64,000 bases of DNA from Butyrivibrio sp. FCS014 (GCF_000526935.1 NZ_JAHA01000019.1:310001-374000), one strand, 5' to 3'. Numbered from the stretch's first letter, positions 18,601-26,589 are shown. Notes: generated by a model not told the origin, from the sequence alone. Translations and numbers: made by a program.

Positions 18601-19068
18601 TGTTTCATCAAGACCCTTGAGCAATTCGTGATTAATCACATCGTTCATTTGCTCAATGAGTTTTTCTTCAGTCTTTACCAGATGATTAAGATTGCCCTTG
18701 CCTTCAGATGTGATAAAAAGATCCGTATGCAGATAATTGATGGACCTGATGCAGGCCAGTGCGAAGATGTCCCTATCAGATATTTCATAATCCGGTTTGA
18801 TTGATGTGAACAGAGGCTCCTTACCTTCAGCATTTTCATACTTTTTGAAATACCTGGGAAGGCTGCGCTCTATTGCCGAAGTCCGCAGCCCGAAGAGACG
18901 TGTCAGTTCCCGCACCTGATTCAGGCTTTGGTTGGTGGGCTGTTCCTTGCATAATATGACATAGGAATAGATGACCATCAGTGGATTGGATGTTACAGTC
19001 CCCTGAATCTGCTGCTTTTCACTGGCAACTTTAAAAGCTTCAGCCAAATAATTATATGGGGTGCTCAT
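15649..19068 (-). CDS. Double-AAA+ protein: Clp-like ATPase fused to FtsH-type ATPase and M41 protease
   Basis: One uninterrupted frame of 1139 residues. Residues 1-200 are a helical N-domain with a very acidic stretch (155-175). Residues 200-480 are a ClpA/B-like AAA+ module: IVGQD 206-210, Walker A GPPGVGKT 243-250, Walker B FVFDEIEKA 309-317, arginine-finger region SAPFLSRI near 400. Residues about 519-648 look like a response-regulator receiver fold (FFIDPYLG with D565, VPVYLIN 601-607, GCKG 624-627). An FtsH AAA+ follows (GPPGTGKT 751-758, IIFIDEID 806-813, DPALLRRFDNRI 868-879). It is succeeded by an M41 zinc protease, HESGH 974-978, with the third ligand D1050 in GASSDLANAT. No membrane segment is present, unlike FtsH. 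It is the last gene of the polyamine run, 52 bases after aguB. AGGAGG precedes the start. A role in protein quality control or regulated turnover is inference. Confidence 0.85.
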   Translation of the reverse strand: MSTPYNYLAEAFKVASEKQQIQGTVTSNPLMVIYSYVILCKEQPTNQSLNQVRELTRLFGLRTSAIERSLPRYFKKYENAEGKEPLFTSIKPDYEISDRDIFALACIRSINYLHTDLFITSEGKGNLNHLVKTEEKLIEQMNDVINHELLKGLDETDDLYEDCDEDPEEQEEESIEAFAASYFRSETLGDIAAKMAGFKTELSNTIVGQDRCIAKLLEGLFKLVYTDGVETKNGPRGVFFFAGPPGVGKTLMAFKIGELFPEYRYEKFDMADYSAETDFFQFTGTDQSYRQAHEGLLARAIKKNPKNIFVFDEIEKAGSKVQNALLGILSAGQFMDDFLKREISCRECIFIFTSNAGKKLYENRNIRLSSVTESVLMSAISQETKTNSENNTVPVISAPFLSRIMTGTVLMFDYIEEDALAGIADRFMKKSCEILERKSDLKFEYDEILPLLFLFHYTDKIDARIASSKAPDFIMKEFFEIVRQYGNMSELFDEAKKVRLSVDIPKDEALRKFFVPSEPQKFVFVCRDEIAKLLPKKSDVFEIVKENPDISDEIADSEVAAFFIDPYLGVHESDHEAVGLEDSDSDGVDLIYRILDSNINVPVYLINYNGNISPTDQDSFITLGCKGTLEIEKKGDKLSNGMEKLARGLYMKKKCRELNRRGYIIDFDTMVEKVKDEIVVTYYDIRKKQAIDEMTGHRAISDDERPNTKLEDVIGAKTAKEELQYYLEYLKQPVKFMKKGGRIPKGILLYGPPGTGKTMLARAMAGESDCSYFQINATELFESAVGAGEDSVRELFARARKYAPSIIFIDEIDTIGKTRTGSGASEYCHGLLTTLLTEMDGFSARKEPVFVLAATNYGVTERDTMNLDPALLRRFDNRIYVGLPEKADRQKFLESVRDKKGYTAISDEAIKNVAGRTVGQTIATLESIVDLMHRKSVMTGAVVDDDLFIESLDEYDHGAEKERSSEYYEKTSIHESGHAYMAYLNHEKPTFVTIVSRADYGGYMQREIDEQKGAMSRDEILGRIRTALAGRAAEMEFYGEDACDTGASSDLANATSYAMSIVTTYGMIKGQMLSFRSDALSSIKMPREYVQMANDIILEQFELCKKQVHEGRSKIEELAGALREKNYLTKADIEEIIKK

Positions 19069-19120
19069 GTAGTATATGACCTCCTGTCATGGTTTATCTG
19101 ATGCTGGCCTGCCTTAAGGC

Positions 19121-20023
19121 TTATCTGCCGCTTATATCGCTATAGCACTCAGGTCTTCTGTCTCTGAATAATCCCCAGGAGAGCCTGTTTCTTCTGATCT
19201 CATCAAAATCATATTCTGCGTAGATTATCTCTTCCTTGTCCCTGGAGGCTTTGGCGATGCAGTCTCCTGTCTCATCCGTCAAAAAGCTTGTTCCGTAGAA
19301 GCAAAGGCTTGATGACTGGCCTCCGTTCTCCTCAGAGGGTTCTACGTTTTCTGTTCCTATGCGGTTGGCCGCTGCCACAGGGATTATGTTGGCTGCGGAA
19401 TGTCCCTGCATGGTCCTCATCCAGTGTCCGCTGCTGTCCACATTAAGAATGGGCTCTGATCCTATGGCTGTGGGGTAAAGGATTATGTCCGCTCCGTTAA
19501 GAGCAAGACATCTTGCGGTCTCCGGGAACCACTGGTCCCAGCAGATGCCAACCCCGACTTTGCCGTAAGCCGTATCAAACACCTTAAAACCGGTGTTGCC
19601 GGGAACAAAGTAGAATTTCTCCTGATAATAGTGGTCATCGGGAATATGGGTCTTTCTGTAGACTCCAAGGCTTTCTCCGTCAGCATCTATCATAACTACA
19701 GAGTTGTAGAGTTCATTGCCATCCTTCTCGTAGATACTGATGGGCATTACCACCTTAAGCTCTGCGCAAAGCTTCTTAAAGTACTCCACAGCAGGATTCT
19801 CGGAAATGCTGCTTGCCATCTCGTAGTAGTCGTAACGTCTCTCCTGGCAAAAATACTTTCTCTCAAAAAGCTCCGATAAAAGAATGATCTTTGCACCTTT
19901 ACCGGCTGCCTGCCTTGTAAGCCTTCCGGCTGTTTCGATATTTCTTCTGACCTGCTCTTCATCTGTTGCTGCTGTCTGTCCGCAGGCGAACTGGATGCAG
20001 GCTACTTTGATCTTGCTGCTCAT
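19121..20023 (-). CDS. aguB: N-carbamoylputrescine amidase
   Basis: Nitrilase-superfamily enzyme of 300 residues that converts N-carbamoylputrescine to putrescine, CO2 and ammonia. The Glu-Lys-Cys triad is visible: E in LLSELFERKYF (about 51), K in YRKTHIPDDHYYQEKFYF (about 124), and C in GVGICWDQWFPE (about 161). The motif ETARCLALNGADIILYPTAI is typical of AguB. Length is normal. It lies 60 bases after aguA, its pathway predecessor. GAGG lies seven bases before the ATG. Confidence 0.95.
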   Translation of the reverse strand: MSSKIKVACIQFACGQTAATDEEQVRRNIETAGRLTRQAAGKGAKIILLSELFERKYFCQERRYDYYEMASSISENPAVEYFKKLCAELKVVMPISIYEKDGNELYNSVVMIDADGESLGVYRKTHIPDDHYYQEKFYFVPGNTGFKVFDTAYGKVGVGICWDQWFPETARCLALNGADIILYPTAIGSEPILNVDSSGHWMRTMQGHSAANIIPVAAANRIGTENVEPSEENGGQSSSLCFYGTSFLTDETGDCIAKASRDKEEIIYAEYDFDEIRRNRLSWGLFRDRRPECYSDISGR

Positions 20024-20083
20024 ATTTGCGTCCTCTTTAGTGTTAGATTTCAGGTAAGTCTGTGTCCTGCGATTGTGGTCTGA

Positions 20084-21286
20084 TCAGATTTCAGGTACCT
20101 GTTGGGTTATGCAGTGGATGTTGCCGCCTCCAAGGAGAATGGCTCTTGCATCGATCCCTATGATCTGTCTGTCGGGGCAGAGATCTTTTAGGATGTCTAT
20201 TGCCCGCCTGTCGCTGTCTGCGTTGATGCCGCCAAACCGGGGAACCAGGGCTGCGCCGTTAATAAAATAGAAATTTACATAGCTTGCTGCAAGGCGCTCT
20301 CCGGCTTCTCTTGTGTCCTCTCCCTCTTCAAATTCGTAGTTATCAAGGTCATTTTGTTCAATCGTAACAGGGTGATCGGGAATCGGGAGCTTATGGATCT
20401 TAAACTTTCTTCCCTTTGCGTCGGTTTCTCTTTTGAGATACTCAAGGTCGGCCTTTGACATTTCATACTGGGGGTCATCGGTATTGTCTGTCCATGCAAG
20501 GACTACCTCCCCCGGTTTTATAAATGCGCACACGTTGTCCACGTGCTCGTTGGTCTCGTCGTTATAGATACCACGCGGGAGCCAGAGAATCTTTTCTGCT
20601 CCCAGGTAGTTTTTAAGCTTCTCTTCTATCTGCGCTTTGGTAAGGTCAGGGTTTCTGCCCGGGCTTAAAAGGCAGCTCTCCGTAACCATGACTGTACCTT
20701 CTCCGTCGCAGTGAATGCTTCCGCCTTCCAGAACAAAAGGCGCAGCATCATAGTAATCTGTTTCATACAGCTCGCAGAATTCCTCTGCCACCGCATCGTC
20801 CTTGTCCCAGGATGCGTACAGGCCGTCCACTTTTCCGCCCCAGGCATTGAAAGCCCAGTTCACGGCCCTTATGTCACGGCCTGGTTTAGTCAGGAATGTT
20901 GGGCCCACGTCCCTTGCCCAGGCATCATCGGAGTCTATGGGGAGAATATAGAGCCTGTCACTTAAGATGAGGTCATCTGTGGATGCTGTTTCAGGTTCAG
21001 ATTTGCCCGGCTCTGCTGCTTCATTGCGGCTCTCGTAGTCATCGATAAGGCTTGTGAGAAACTCTTCCGCCTCATGGTAATGACCCCAGTCGGTGAGAAG
21101 AAACAGATTCTCGCGCTTTAATATCTCCAGGTAGATTTCCCCGAAGGCCTTGAGGGCAGCCGATCTGTCTTTTCCCCAGCTTCCGGGGCGGGTAGGATAT
21201 ATCATTATGGTTCCGTCATGGGGAGAAAATTCAGCCGGCATGGAGTAGCCGTCTGCAATTGGAGTTGTGTCTTTTATCGCTGTCAT
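20084..21286 (-). CDS. aguA: Agmatine deiminase
   Basis: Enzyme of 400 residues (Porphyromonas-type peptidylarginine deiminase fold) that hydrolyses agmatine to N-carbamoylputrescine. Family landmarks are the start [21 protein letters not shown] (positions about 17-37), [40 protein letters not shown] and the terminal catalytic cysteine in [13 protein letters not shown]. It is about 35 residues longer than usual. The extra length includes a Glu/Pro/Ala-rich insertion near 87-105 ([17 protein letters not shown]), similar in style to the insertion in the next upstream gene. It is followed by aguB. Confidence 0.95.
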   Translation of the reverse strand: MTAIKDTTPIADGYSMPAEFSPHDGTIMIYPTRPGSWGKDRSAALKAFGEIYLEILKRENLFLLTDWGHYHEAEEFLTSLIDDYESRNEAAEPGKSEPETASTDDLILSDRLYILPIDSDDAWARDVGPTFLTKPGRDIRAVNWAFNAWGGKVDGLYASWDKDDAVAEEFCELYETDYYDAAPFVLEGGSIHCDGEGTVMVTESCLLSPGRNPDLTKAQIEEKLKNYLGAEKILWLPRGIYNDETNEHVDNVCAFIKPGEVVLAWTDNTDDPQYEMSKADLEYLKRETDAKGRKFKIHKLPIPDHPVTIEQNDLDNYEFEEGEDTREAGERLAASYVNFYFINGAALVPRFGGINADSDRRAIDILKDLCPDRQIIGIDARAILLGGGNIHCITQQVPEI

Positions 21287-21370
21287 AGATTTTTTCCTGT
21301 GAATGTGTTGTTTTCGTGATTAGGGTTATTCCAATGCGCGGCCATTTATACTATTACATCCATCCGATTA

Positions 21371-21450
21371 CGATCCGGATCATCAAATCACAGTCTGAAT
21401 TATCAATTCACAATCCGGATCATCAAATCACAGTCTGGATTTAAAATCAG
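21371..21450. repeat. Four degenerate 20-bp tandem repeats between aguA and the decarboxylase gene
   Basis: Four consecutive 20-base units start at 21371, 21391, 21411 and 21431. Units 1 and 3 are nearly identical (c[ga]atccggatcatcaaatca), and units 2 and 4 share cagtctg-[ag]-att. The last units run into the 3' end of the decarboxylase gene. This makes the gap (141 bases) the longest inside the polyamine run. It may be a regulatory spacer or only replication slippage. Confidence 0.75.
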
Positions 21451-22855
21451 AATAATCGAATTTCTTTAGAACCTCCACGGTTCCGTCCTCGTGGAGAATG
21501 TCGATATCGGGAAGTGCCATTCCGTTGAAGGTATTGTTCTTGACCATGCTGTAGATGGCCATGTCCTCGAAGATAAGCCTGTCGCCGACCTTCTTCTCTT
21601 CTTCGAAGCTGTAGTCGCCGATCACGTCTCCCGCAAGGCAGGTTCTGGAGGAGAGCCTGTAGGTGTAGTTCATCTCCCCGGGCTGCTCGGAATCCCGAAG
21701 CGGCGGCCTGTAGGGCATCTCAAGGACGTCGGGCATATGGCAGGCCGCAGAAGTATCCAGCACAAGTACCGGAATCCTGTCGGTCTCAACCACATCCATA
21801 ACCGTAGTAACAAGATAGCCCGCGTTAAGAGCGATGGCTTCTCCGGGCTCCAAATATACATCAATGCCGTATCGTGCTCTTATATAGCTAACAAGCCTTA
21901 TAAGGCCTTCCAAGTCATAATCTTCTCTGGTGATATGGTGTCCGCCACCAAGGTTGATCCACTTAATGCAGGGAAGATCACTCTGCTGATCCCTCTGTCC
22001 ATAAGGGGCAGTCCCGGCAGTGCCTGTCTCCGGCTGGTCCGCAGCGTTTATGCCAATAGGCTGCTCTCCGGCAGTGCCTGTCTCCGGCTGGCCACCAGTG
22101 CTTACGCCAGAAGGCATCCCCGCGGCCTCTGCGCCGGCAGTATCCTCAAAGGAGTCCGCCTCATTTCCTCCTATCATGTTAAAAATATAGGAATCGTAGT
22201 CCTCCTCGATAAGAGGCTTCGGGAAGAAGCGGTGAAAATCCTTCTCGACCTTAAGGAAGGTATCCTCCAACGGATCAAAGCCCTGCTCGCACAGGTTGTG
22301 GAAATGAAGTCCCTCAACGCCCCTTGGAAGGGTCTTGGGCATGTCTTCGTTTCTGATTCCGAGTCTTGATCCGGGAGCGCAGGGATCATAGATCTCATGC
22401 CCGTCGTCGGATCTGAACTCCGGATTGATCCTAAGACCCACAGACAGGCTTCCCGAAGATACGTATCTCTCCCAGACGGGTCTGTGGTGCTCAAGCTGAC
22501 TAAGTGAATTGAAGACAACGTGGTCGCAGATGGCGCAAACCTCTTCCATCTCGTCATCCTTAAAAGCAGGTTCAAAAACATGATTCTCAGGTTTAGAGAA
22601 TCCGCACTTATTAAGGCCGTAGCCCGGGAACTTAAACTCCTCATGGGCAAGCCTTGCCTCGTATATTCCGGAAGCTGTGGCCCCCGCCAGGTAATTGGCG
22701 ATAAGAGGATAAGTCTGGTAAACGGAGTAGGCCTTCTGTGCCAGCAGGATCTTCGCCCCCGACTTATCCTGAACCTCCTTCAGGATCCTTAGATTCTCCT
22801 TAAGTTTTCTCTCATCAACGACATATGCCGGTGTGGATATTTCTTTGAATGTCAT
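21428..22855 (-). CDS. nspC: Carboxynorspermidine/carboxyspermidine decarboxylase
   Basis: PLP enzyme of the alanine-racemase-fold decarboxylase group that converts carboxyspermidine to spermidine. Visible family motifs are the PLP lysine K41 in LLAQKAYSVYQ, GIYEARLAHEE, GLHFHNLCEQG, WINLGGGHHITREDYD (from about 299), YLEPGEAIALNAGYL, LDTSAACHMPDVLEMPYRP and the late CLAGDVIGDYSF with the active-site Cys and Asp. The protein has 475 residues against about 375 in the family. The excess is mostly an insertion at about 213-294 rich in Gly, Ala, Thr, Pro and Glu, which includes an internally repeated segment. The insertion lies before the GGGHH motif and should form a surface loop. Confidence 0.93.
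   Translation of the reverse strand: MTFKEISTPAYVVDERKLKENLRILKEVQDKSGAKILLAQKAYSVYQTYPLIANYLAGATASGIYEARLAHEEFKFPGYGLNKCGFSKPENHVFEPAFKDDEMEEVCAICDHVVFNSLSQLEHHRPVWERYVSSGSLSVGLRINPEFRSDDGHEIYDPCAPGSRLGIRNEDMPKTLPRGVEGLHFHNLCEQGFDPLEDTFLKVEKDFHRFFPKPLIEEDYDSYIFNMIGGNEADSFEDTAGAEAAGMPSGVSTGGQPETGTAGEQPIGINAADQPETGTAGTAPYGQRDQQSDLPCIKWINLGGGHHITREDYDLEGLIRLVSYIRARYGIDVYLEPGEAIALNAGYLVTTVMDVVETDRIPVLVLDTSAACHMPDVLEMPYRPPLRDSEQPGEMNYTYRLSSRTCLAGDVIGDYSFEEEKKVGDRLIFEDMAIYSMVKNNTFNGMALPDIDILHEDGTVEVLKKFDYSDFKSRL
22014..22091. repeat. Direct repeat (54-bp period) inside the decarboxylase gene
   Basis: A 24-base block (ccggcagtgcctgtctccgg plus ctgg) starts at 22014 and again at 22068. The copies encode the repeated peptide QPETGTAG at about 256-263 and 274-281. 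The period is 18 codons, so copies can be gained or lost without a frameshift. A shorter echo, ccggcag, lies at 22134-22140. Confidence 0.8.
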
Positions 22856-22887
22856 GTCAGTCCTCGCAAAGAAGTCTTTAGTATAAG

Positions 22888-24150
22888 TTACTGAACCTCC
22901 ACAGGGTTCTCGTCAACAACCCAGGGCAGTCCGTACTTGTTAAGCATATCCATGTAAGGATCGGGATCGAACTCGTCTGTAGTGTATACACCGGGCTTCT
23001 TCCACTGTCCTGAAACCACAAGTGCTGTTCCGATCATGGCAGGAACACCTGTTGTGTAGCTGATGGCCTGGCTTCCCAGCTCCTTATAGCACTCCTGGTG
23101 GTCACATACGTTGTAGATGTAGATCACCTTCTCCTTGCCGTCCTTGGTTCCGCGGATGATACATCCGATGTTGGTCTTTCCGACTGTTCTGGGGCCAAGG
23201 CTTGCAGGATCGGGCAAAAGAGCCTTCAAGAACTGGATGGGCACTATATCTTTTCCCTCGAATTTAATGGGAGTTGTTGAAAGCATTCCAACGTCCTCAA
23301 GACATCTCATGTGATCGAGATAGCTCTGTCCGAAGGTCATGAAGAAGCGGATCCTCTTGATCTCAGGGAAGTTTCTTCCAAGAGCCTCGATCTCCTCATG
23401 ATGTAAAAGATACATGTCCTTCATTCCAACTTCGGGGAAGTCGTACTCTCTTTTGATCTCCATGGGCTTTGTCTCTACCCAGTGACCGTCCTCCCAGTAG
23501 CTGCCGTTGGCACTTACTTCACGAAGGTTGATCTCGGGATTGAAGTTGGTGGCAAATGCGTATCCGTGGTCACCGCCGTTGCAGTCCAGAATATCAACGG
23601 TATGGATCTCATCGAAATAATGCTTCTTGGCATAGGCAACAAAAACACTGGTTACACCGGGATCAAAGCCGGTTCCCAGAAGACCTGTGATGCCGGCCTC
23701 CCTGAACCTGTCCATATATGCCCACTGATAGCTGTAATCAAAGTATGCGGTAAAGCCCTTCTCCTTGCAGCGCTTCTCATAAGCTGCGCGCCATACGGGC
23801 TCATCGGTATCCTCGGGCTCATAGTTAGCTGTGTCGATGTAGTCCACCTTGCACTCAAGGCAGGCATCCATGATGGTCAGATCCTGATAGGGAAGTGCCA
23901 CATTAAGGACCGCATCGGGCTGATACTCCTTTATGAGTTTAACAAGATCGTTCACGTCATCGGCATTAACGGTGGCTGTGGTGATCTTTACAGGGCTTCC
24001 CTGCTTCTCAAGTTTCTCCTTAAGTGCATCGCACTTACTTACCGTGCGGCTTGCAAGGCACATTTCCGTAAACACCCCGCTGTTCTGTGCGCACTTCTGA
24101 ATTGCAACCTGGGCTACTCCTCCGCAGCCTATAACAAGTAATCTGCTCAT
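22888..24150 (-). CDS. Carboxyspermidine dehydrogenase (saccharopine dehydrogenase family)
   Basis: Enzyme of 420 residues with the N-terminal Rossmann motif VIGCGGVAQVAIQKC. It has the overall sequence of carboxy(nor)spermidine dehydrogenase, which condenses putrescine with aspartate semialdehyde and reduces the imine with NADPH. Landmarks are CKVDYIDTANYEPEDTDEP, LLGTGFDPGVTSVF, DILDCNGGDHGYAFATNFNP and KTNIGCIIRGTKDGKEK. Saccharopine dehydrogenases share the fold, but the adjacent decarboxylase and the putrescine-forming genes make the polyamine function by far the better call. It lies 32 bases upstream of the decarboxylase gene. AAAGGAG precedes the start. Confidence 0.95.
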   Translation of the reverse strand: MSRLLVIGCGGVAQVAIQKCAQNSGVFTEMCLASRTVSKCDALKEKLEKQGSPVKITTATVNADDVNDLVKLIKEYQPDAVLNVALPYQDLTIMDACLECKVDYIDTANYEPEDTDEPVWRAAYEKRCKEKGFTAYFDYSYQWAYMDRFREAGITGLLGTGFDPGVTSVFVAYAKKHYFDEIHTVDILDCNGGDHGYAFATNFNPEINLREVSANGSYWEDGHWVETKPMEIKREYDFPEVGMKDMYLLHHEEIEALGRNFPEIKRIRFFMTFGQSYLDHMRCLEDVGMLSTTPIKFEGKDIVPIQFLKALLPDPASLGPRTVGKTNIGCIIRGTKDGKEKVIYIYNVCDHQECYKELGSQAISYTTGVPAMIGTALVVSGQWKKPGVYTTDEFDPDPYMDMLNKYGLPWVVDENPVEVQ

Positions 24151-24189
24151 AATCTTCTCCTTTCATGTCAAAACACGGATCGTTCCGCG

Positions 24190-25062
24190 TCAACGAGACA
24201 TGTCTTCCTCCTCCTGTAATAGATCTTCAACATACTTGGGGAGCATGAAAGCTCCTTTATGCAAATGAGTGGTGTAATACCACGTCTTTATTCCTCTCTC
24301 GTCCCATCTGTCGGGATTGAAATCCTTGAGGGGATGGTACTTCTTGCTGGCAAAGCCAAAGAGCCAGTAACCTGCGGGACAGGTGGGAATATGGGCCTGA
24401 TATACCCTGTTCACCGGAAATACCCTGTAGGCCTTCCTGTGCATGGCCCTGCAGCTCTCCTCGTCCTCATCGTAGAAGGGACTGCCGTGCTGGTAAACCA
24501 TGATACCGTCATCGTGGAGGGCCTTGTAGCAACTACCGTAGAACTCCTTGGTGAAAAGACCTGCCTCATGCCCCAGGGGTTCTGTGGCATCGTTTATGAT
24601 AAGATCATACATGTCCTCGCATTTTCTAAGGTACTTAAGTCCGTCCTGGTAAAAGATATGGACTCTGTCATCCTCAAGACCTACTGCATTGTCCGGGAAG
24701 TACTGTTTACATACATCCACAAACATTGAGTCGGGCTCCACAACGTCTATGACCTTGATCTCATCGTAGTGGGTAAGCTCTCTTGCTACGCCGCCGTCTC
24801 CGCCACCAAGGACCAGAACCCTCTGAACCTTCGGGTGAACGGCCATGGGCACGTGTACTATCATCTCATCGTAGGTGAACTCATCCTTCTCTGAGAAGAT
24901 GATGTTTCCGTCGGAGGCAAGGAACTTGCCAAACTCCGGGGAATCGAAAACATCTATTCTTTGAAATTCACTGGTTCCGGAAAAGAGCTGCTTGGACAGG
25001 CGAATGCTGATTTTAACATTGCCTGTATGCATATCACTGAACCAATAATCCATTTCTGCCAT
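24190..25062 (-). CDS. speE: Spermidine synthase-like aminopropyltransferase
   Basis: Protein of 290 residues with the spermidine-synthase fold: an N-terminal beta domain (EFQRIDVFDSPEFGKFLASD), and the nucleotide loop VLVLGGGDGGVARELTHYD. The active-site loop reads NDATEPLGHEAGLFTKEF. In typical SpeE this loop is D-S-S/T-D-P, so the first Asp is kept but the second is Glu. The remainder (CYKALHDDGIMVYQHGSPF, YWLFGFASKKYHPLKDFNP) matches the family. Typical SpeE needs decarboxylated S-adenosylmethionine from SpeD, and no speD is in this window. The genuine reaction may be standard or altered. Confidence 0.85.
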   Translation of the reverse strand: MAEMDYWFSDMHTGNVKISIRLSKQLFSGTSEFQRIDVFDSPEFGKFLASDGNIIFSEKDEFTYDEMIVHVPMAVHPKVQRVLVLGGGDGGVARELTHYDEIKVIDVVEPDSMFVDVCKQYFPDNAVGLEDDRVHIFYQDGLKYLRKCEDMYDLIINDATEPLGHEAGLFTKEFYGSCYKALHDDGIMVYQHGSPFYDEDEESCRAMHRKAYRVFPVNRVYQAHIPTCPAGYWLFGFASKKYHPLKDFNPDRWDERGIKTWYYTTHLHKGAFMLPKYVEDLLQEEEDMSR

Positions 25063-25095
25063 AAAAAACCTCCTTCATATATCAGGAAAAAGAAT

Positions 25096-26544
25096 TTATT
25101 TAAGCACGAAAAGCCTGGAAATATCCTCACTCTCGGGGCCCTGCATGGAACATCCCTTTTCCATTGCCGTCTTTATGTATTCCAGGATCTCTTCCGTGAT
25201 CATCTCACCGGGTGAAAGGATCGGTATACCCGGAGGATAGCACATAACGGATTCCGCGCTGATCCTTCCGACACATTCCTCTATGGAAACAGACTCTTTT
25301 TCCGCATAAAAAGCCTCCTGGGGAGTAGCTTTCACGATCGGTGTGACATATTCTGCAGAGAAGAACTTCTGCTCCGGCTTACTGTAGAGTCTCCTGATAT
25401 CGGAGAGGGCTCCCGCAAGTCTTTCTATGTCCTGAAGCCTGTCTCCTATGGAGATATAGGCCATAACATTTGAGAGGTCTCCGAATTCCATCTGAATATC
25501 GTATTCATCACGAAGAAGATCATAGACCTCGATTCCGGTAAGGCCTATCTTCCTGGTGTTGACCACAAGCTTGGTCTCATCGAAATCAAAGATGCTGGTG
25601 CCGTTCTTGAGCTCATTGCCGTAAGCATAGTAACCGCCTATATCATTGATCTCCTCCCTGGCATACTGGGCCATCTTGGTAACCTTCTCGAAGCTGTCCC
25701 GGCCGTTTAAGGCAAGGTTTCTTCTTGAAATATCAAGGCTTCCCAGAAGAAGGTAGCTGGCTGAAGTAGTCTGGGTAAGATTCACTATCCTGCTGATATA
25801 TCCAACGTTAGCATCAGGACCACAAAGAAGGATTGAGCTCTGGGTAAGGCTTCCTCCGGACTTATGCATACTGATGGCTGCCATATCAGCTCCCGCATCC
25901 ATGGCGTTCAAGGGAAGATTTGGTCCAAAGTACAAATGGGTTCCGTGGGCTTCATCCACAAGAGCCATCATGCCGTTCTTGTGAGCTAAGTCTACAATGC
26001 TCTTTAAATCCGAACATATTCCGTAATAGGAAGGATTGTTTATAAGGATCGCCTTGGCATCGGGATTGTCCTTAACTGCCTTCTCAACATCGGCGATCTC
26101 CATTCCCAGAGGGATTCCAAGATTCACATCCACCTTGGGATCGATATATACCGGCACGGCGCCGCACAGGATCAGGGCATTTATGGCACTCTTGTGCACA
26201 TTCCTGGGCATGATGATCTTCTCGCCCTTTTTAACACTTGAAAGAACCATTGCCTGAACCGCACTGGTGGTACCGTTCACCATCATGAACGCATGGGCTG
26301 CGCCGAATGCATCCGCCATAAGTTCCTCGGCTTCCTTGATAACGGAAACGGGGTGACACAGATTATCCAGGGGTTTCATGGAATTAACATCGATCCCCAC
26401 ACATCTGTCTCCAAGGAATCTCACCAGTTCCGCATTGCCCCTTCCCCTTTTATGCCCCGGAACATCAAAAGGCACTACCCTCTGCTTTCTGAAACGCTCC
26501 AGAGCCTCATATATCGGGGCTTTTTTTTGCTTATCCAAATTCAA
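25096..26544 (-). CDS. speA: Arginine decarboxylase, Orn/Lys/Arg decarboxylase class I fold
   Basis: PLP enzyme of 482 residues. The PLP lysine is K228 in AISMHKSGGSLTQSS. Other landmarks are VPGHKRGRG near 28, VNGTTSAVQAM at 89-99, NVHKSAINALIL and LVDEAHGTHLYFG. The family decarboxylates arginine, lysine or ornithine. Arginine is inferred because the agmatine-using genes aguA and aguB follow in the same run. The start codon is TTG with GGAGGAG seven bases before it. This is the first of seven genes on this strand at spacings of 34, 39, 32, 141, 60 and 52 bases. Confidence 0.93.
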   Translation of the reverse strand: MNLDKQKKAPIYEALERFRKQRVVPFDVPGHKRGRGNAELVRFLGDRCVGIDVNSMKPLDNLCHPVSVIKEAEELMADAFGAAHAFMMVNGTTSAVQAMVLSSVKKGEKIIMPRNVHKSAINALILCGAVPVYIDPKVDVNLGIPLGMEIADVEKAVKDNPDAKAILINNPSYYGICSDLKSIVDLAHKNGMMALVDEAHGTHLYFGPNLPLNAMDAGADMAAISMHKSGGSLTQSSILLCGPDANVGYISRIVNLTQTTSASYLLLGSLDISRRNLALNGRDSFEKVTKMAQYAREEINDIGGYYAYGNELKNGTSIFDFDETKLVVNTRKIGLTGIEVYDLLRDEYDIQMEFGDLSNVMAYISIGDRLQDIERLAGALSDIRRLYSKPEQKFFSAEYVTPIVKATPQEAFYAEKESVSIEECVGRISAESVMCYPPGIPILSPGEMITEEILEYIKTAMEKGCSMQGPESEDISRLFVLK

Positions 26545-26589
26545 CTAACTACTCCTCCGGTCAAATAAACGCATAACATACTAAAAGGA

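Noticed and set aside
15649..19068. Frameshift or assembly fusion of two separate AAA+ genes
   Set aside because: The frame is continuous for 1139 codons, and the linker (480-710) is well-composed coding sequence with no internal ribosome site and start that looks better than chance.
21491..22369. Long plus-strand frame opposite the decarboxylase gene
   Set aside because: Antisense shadow caused by codon bias; no family features and no ribosome site.
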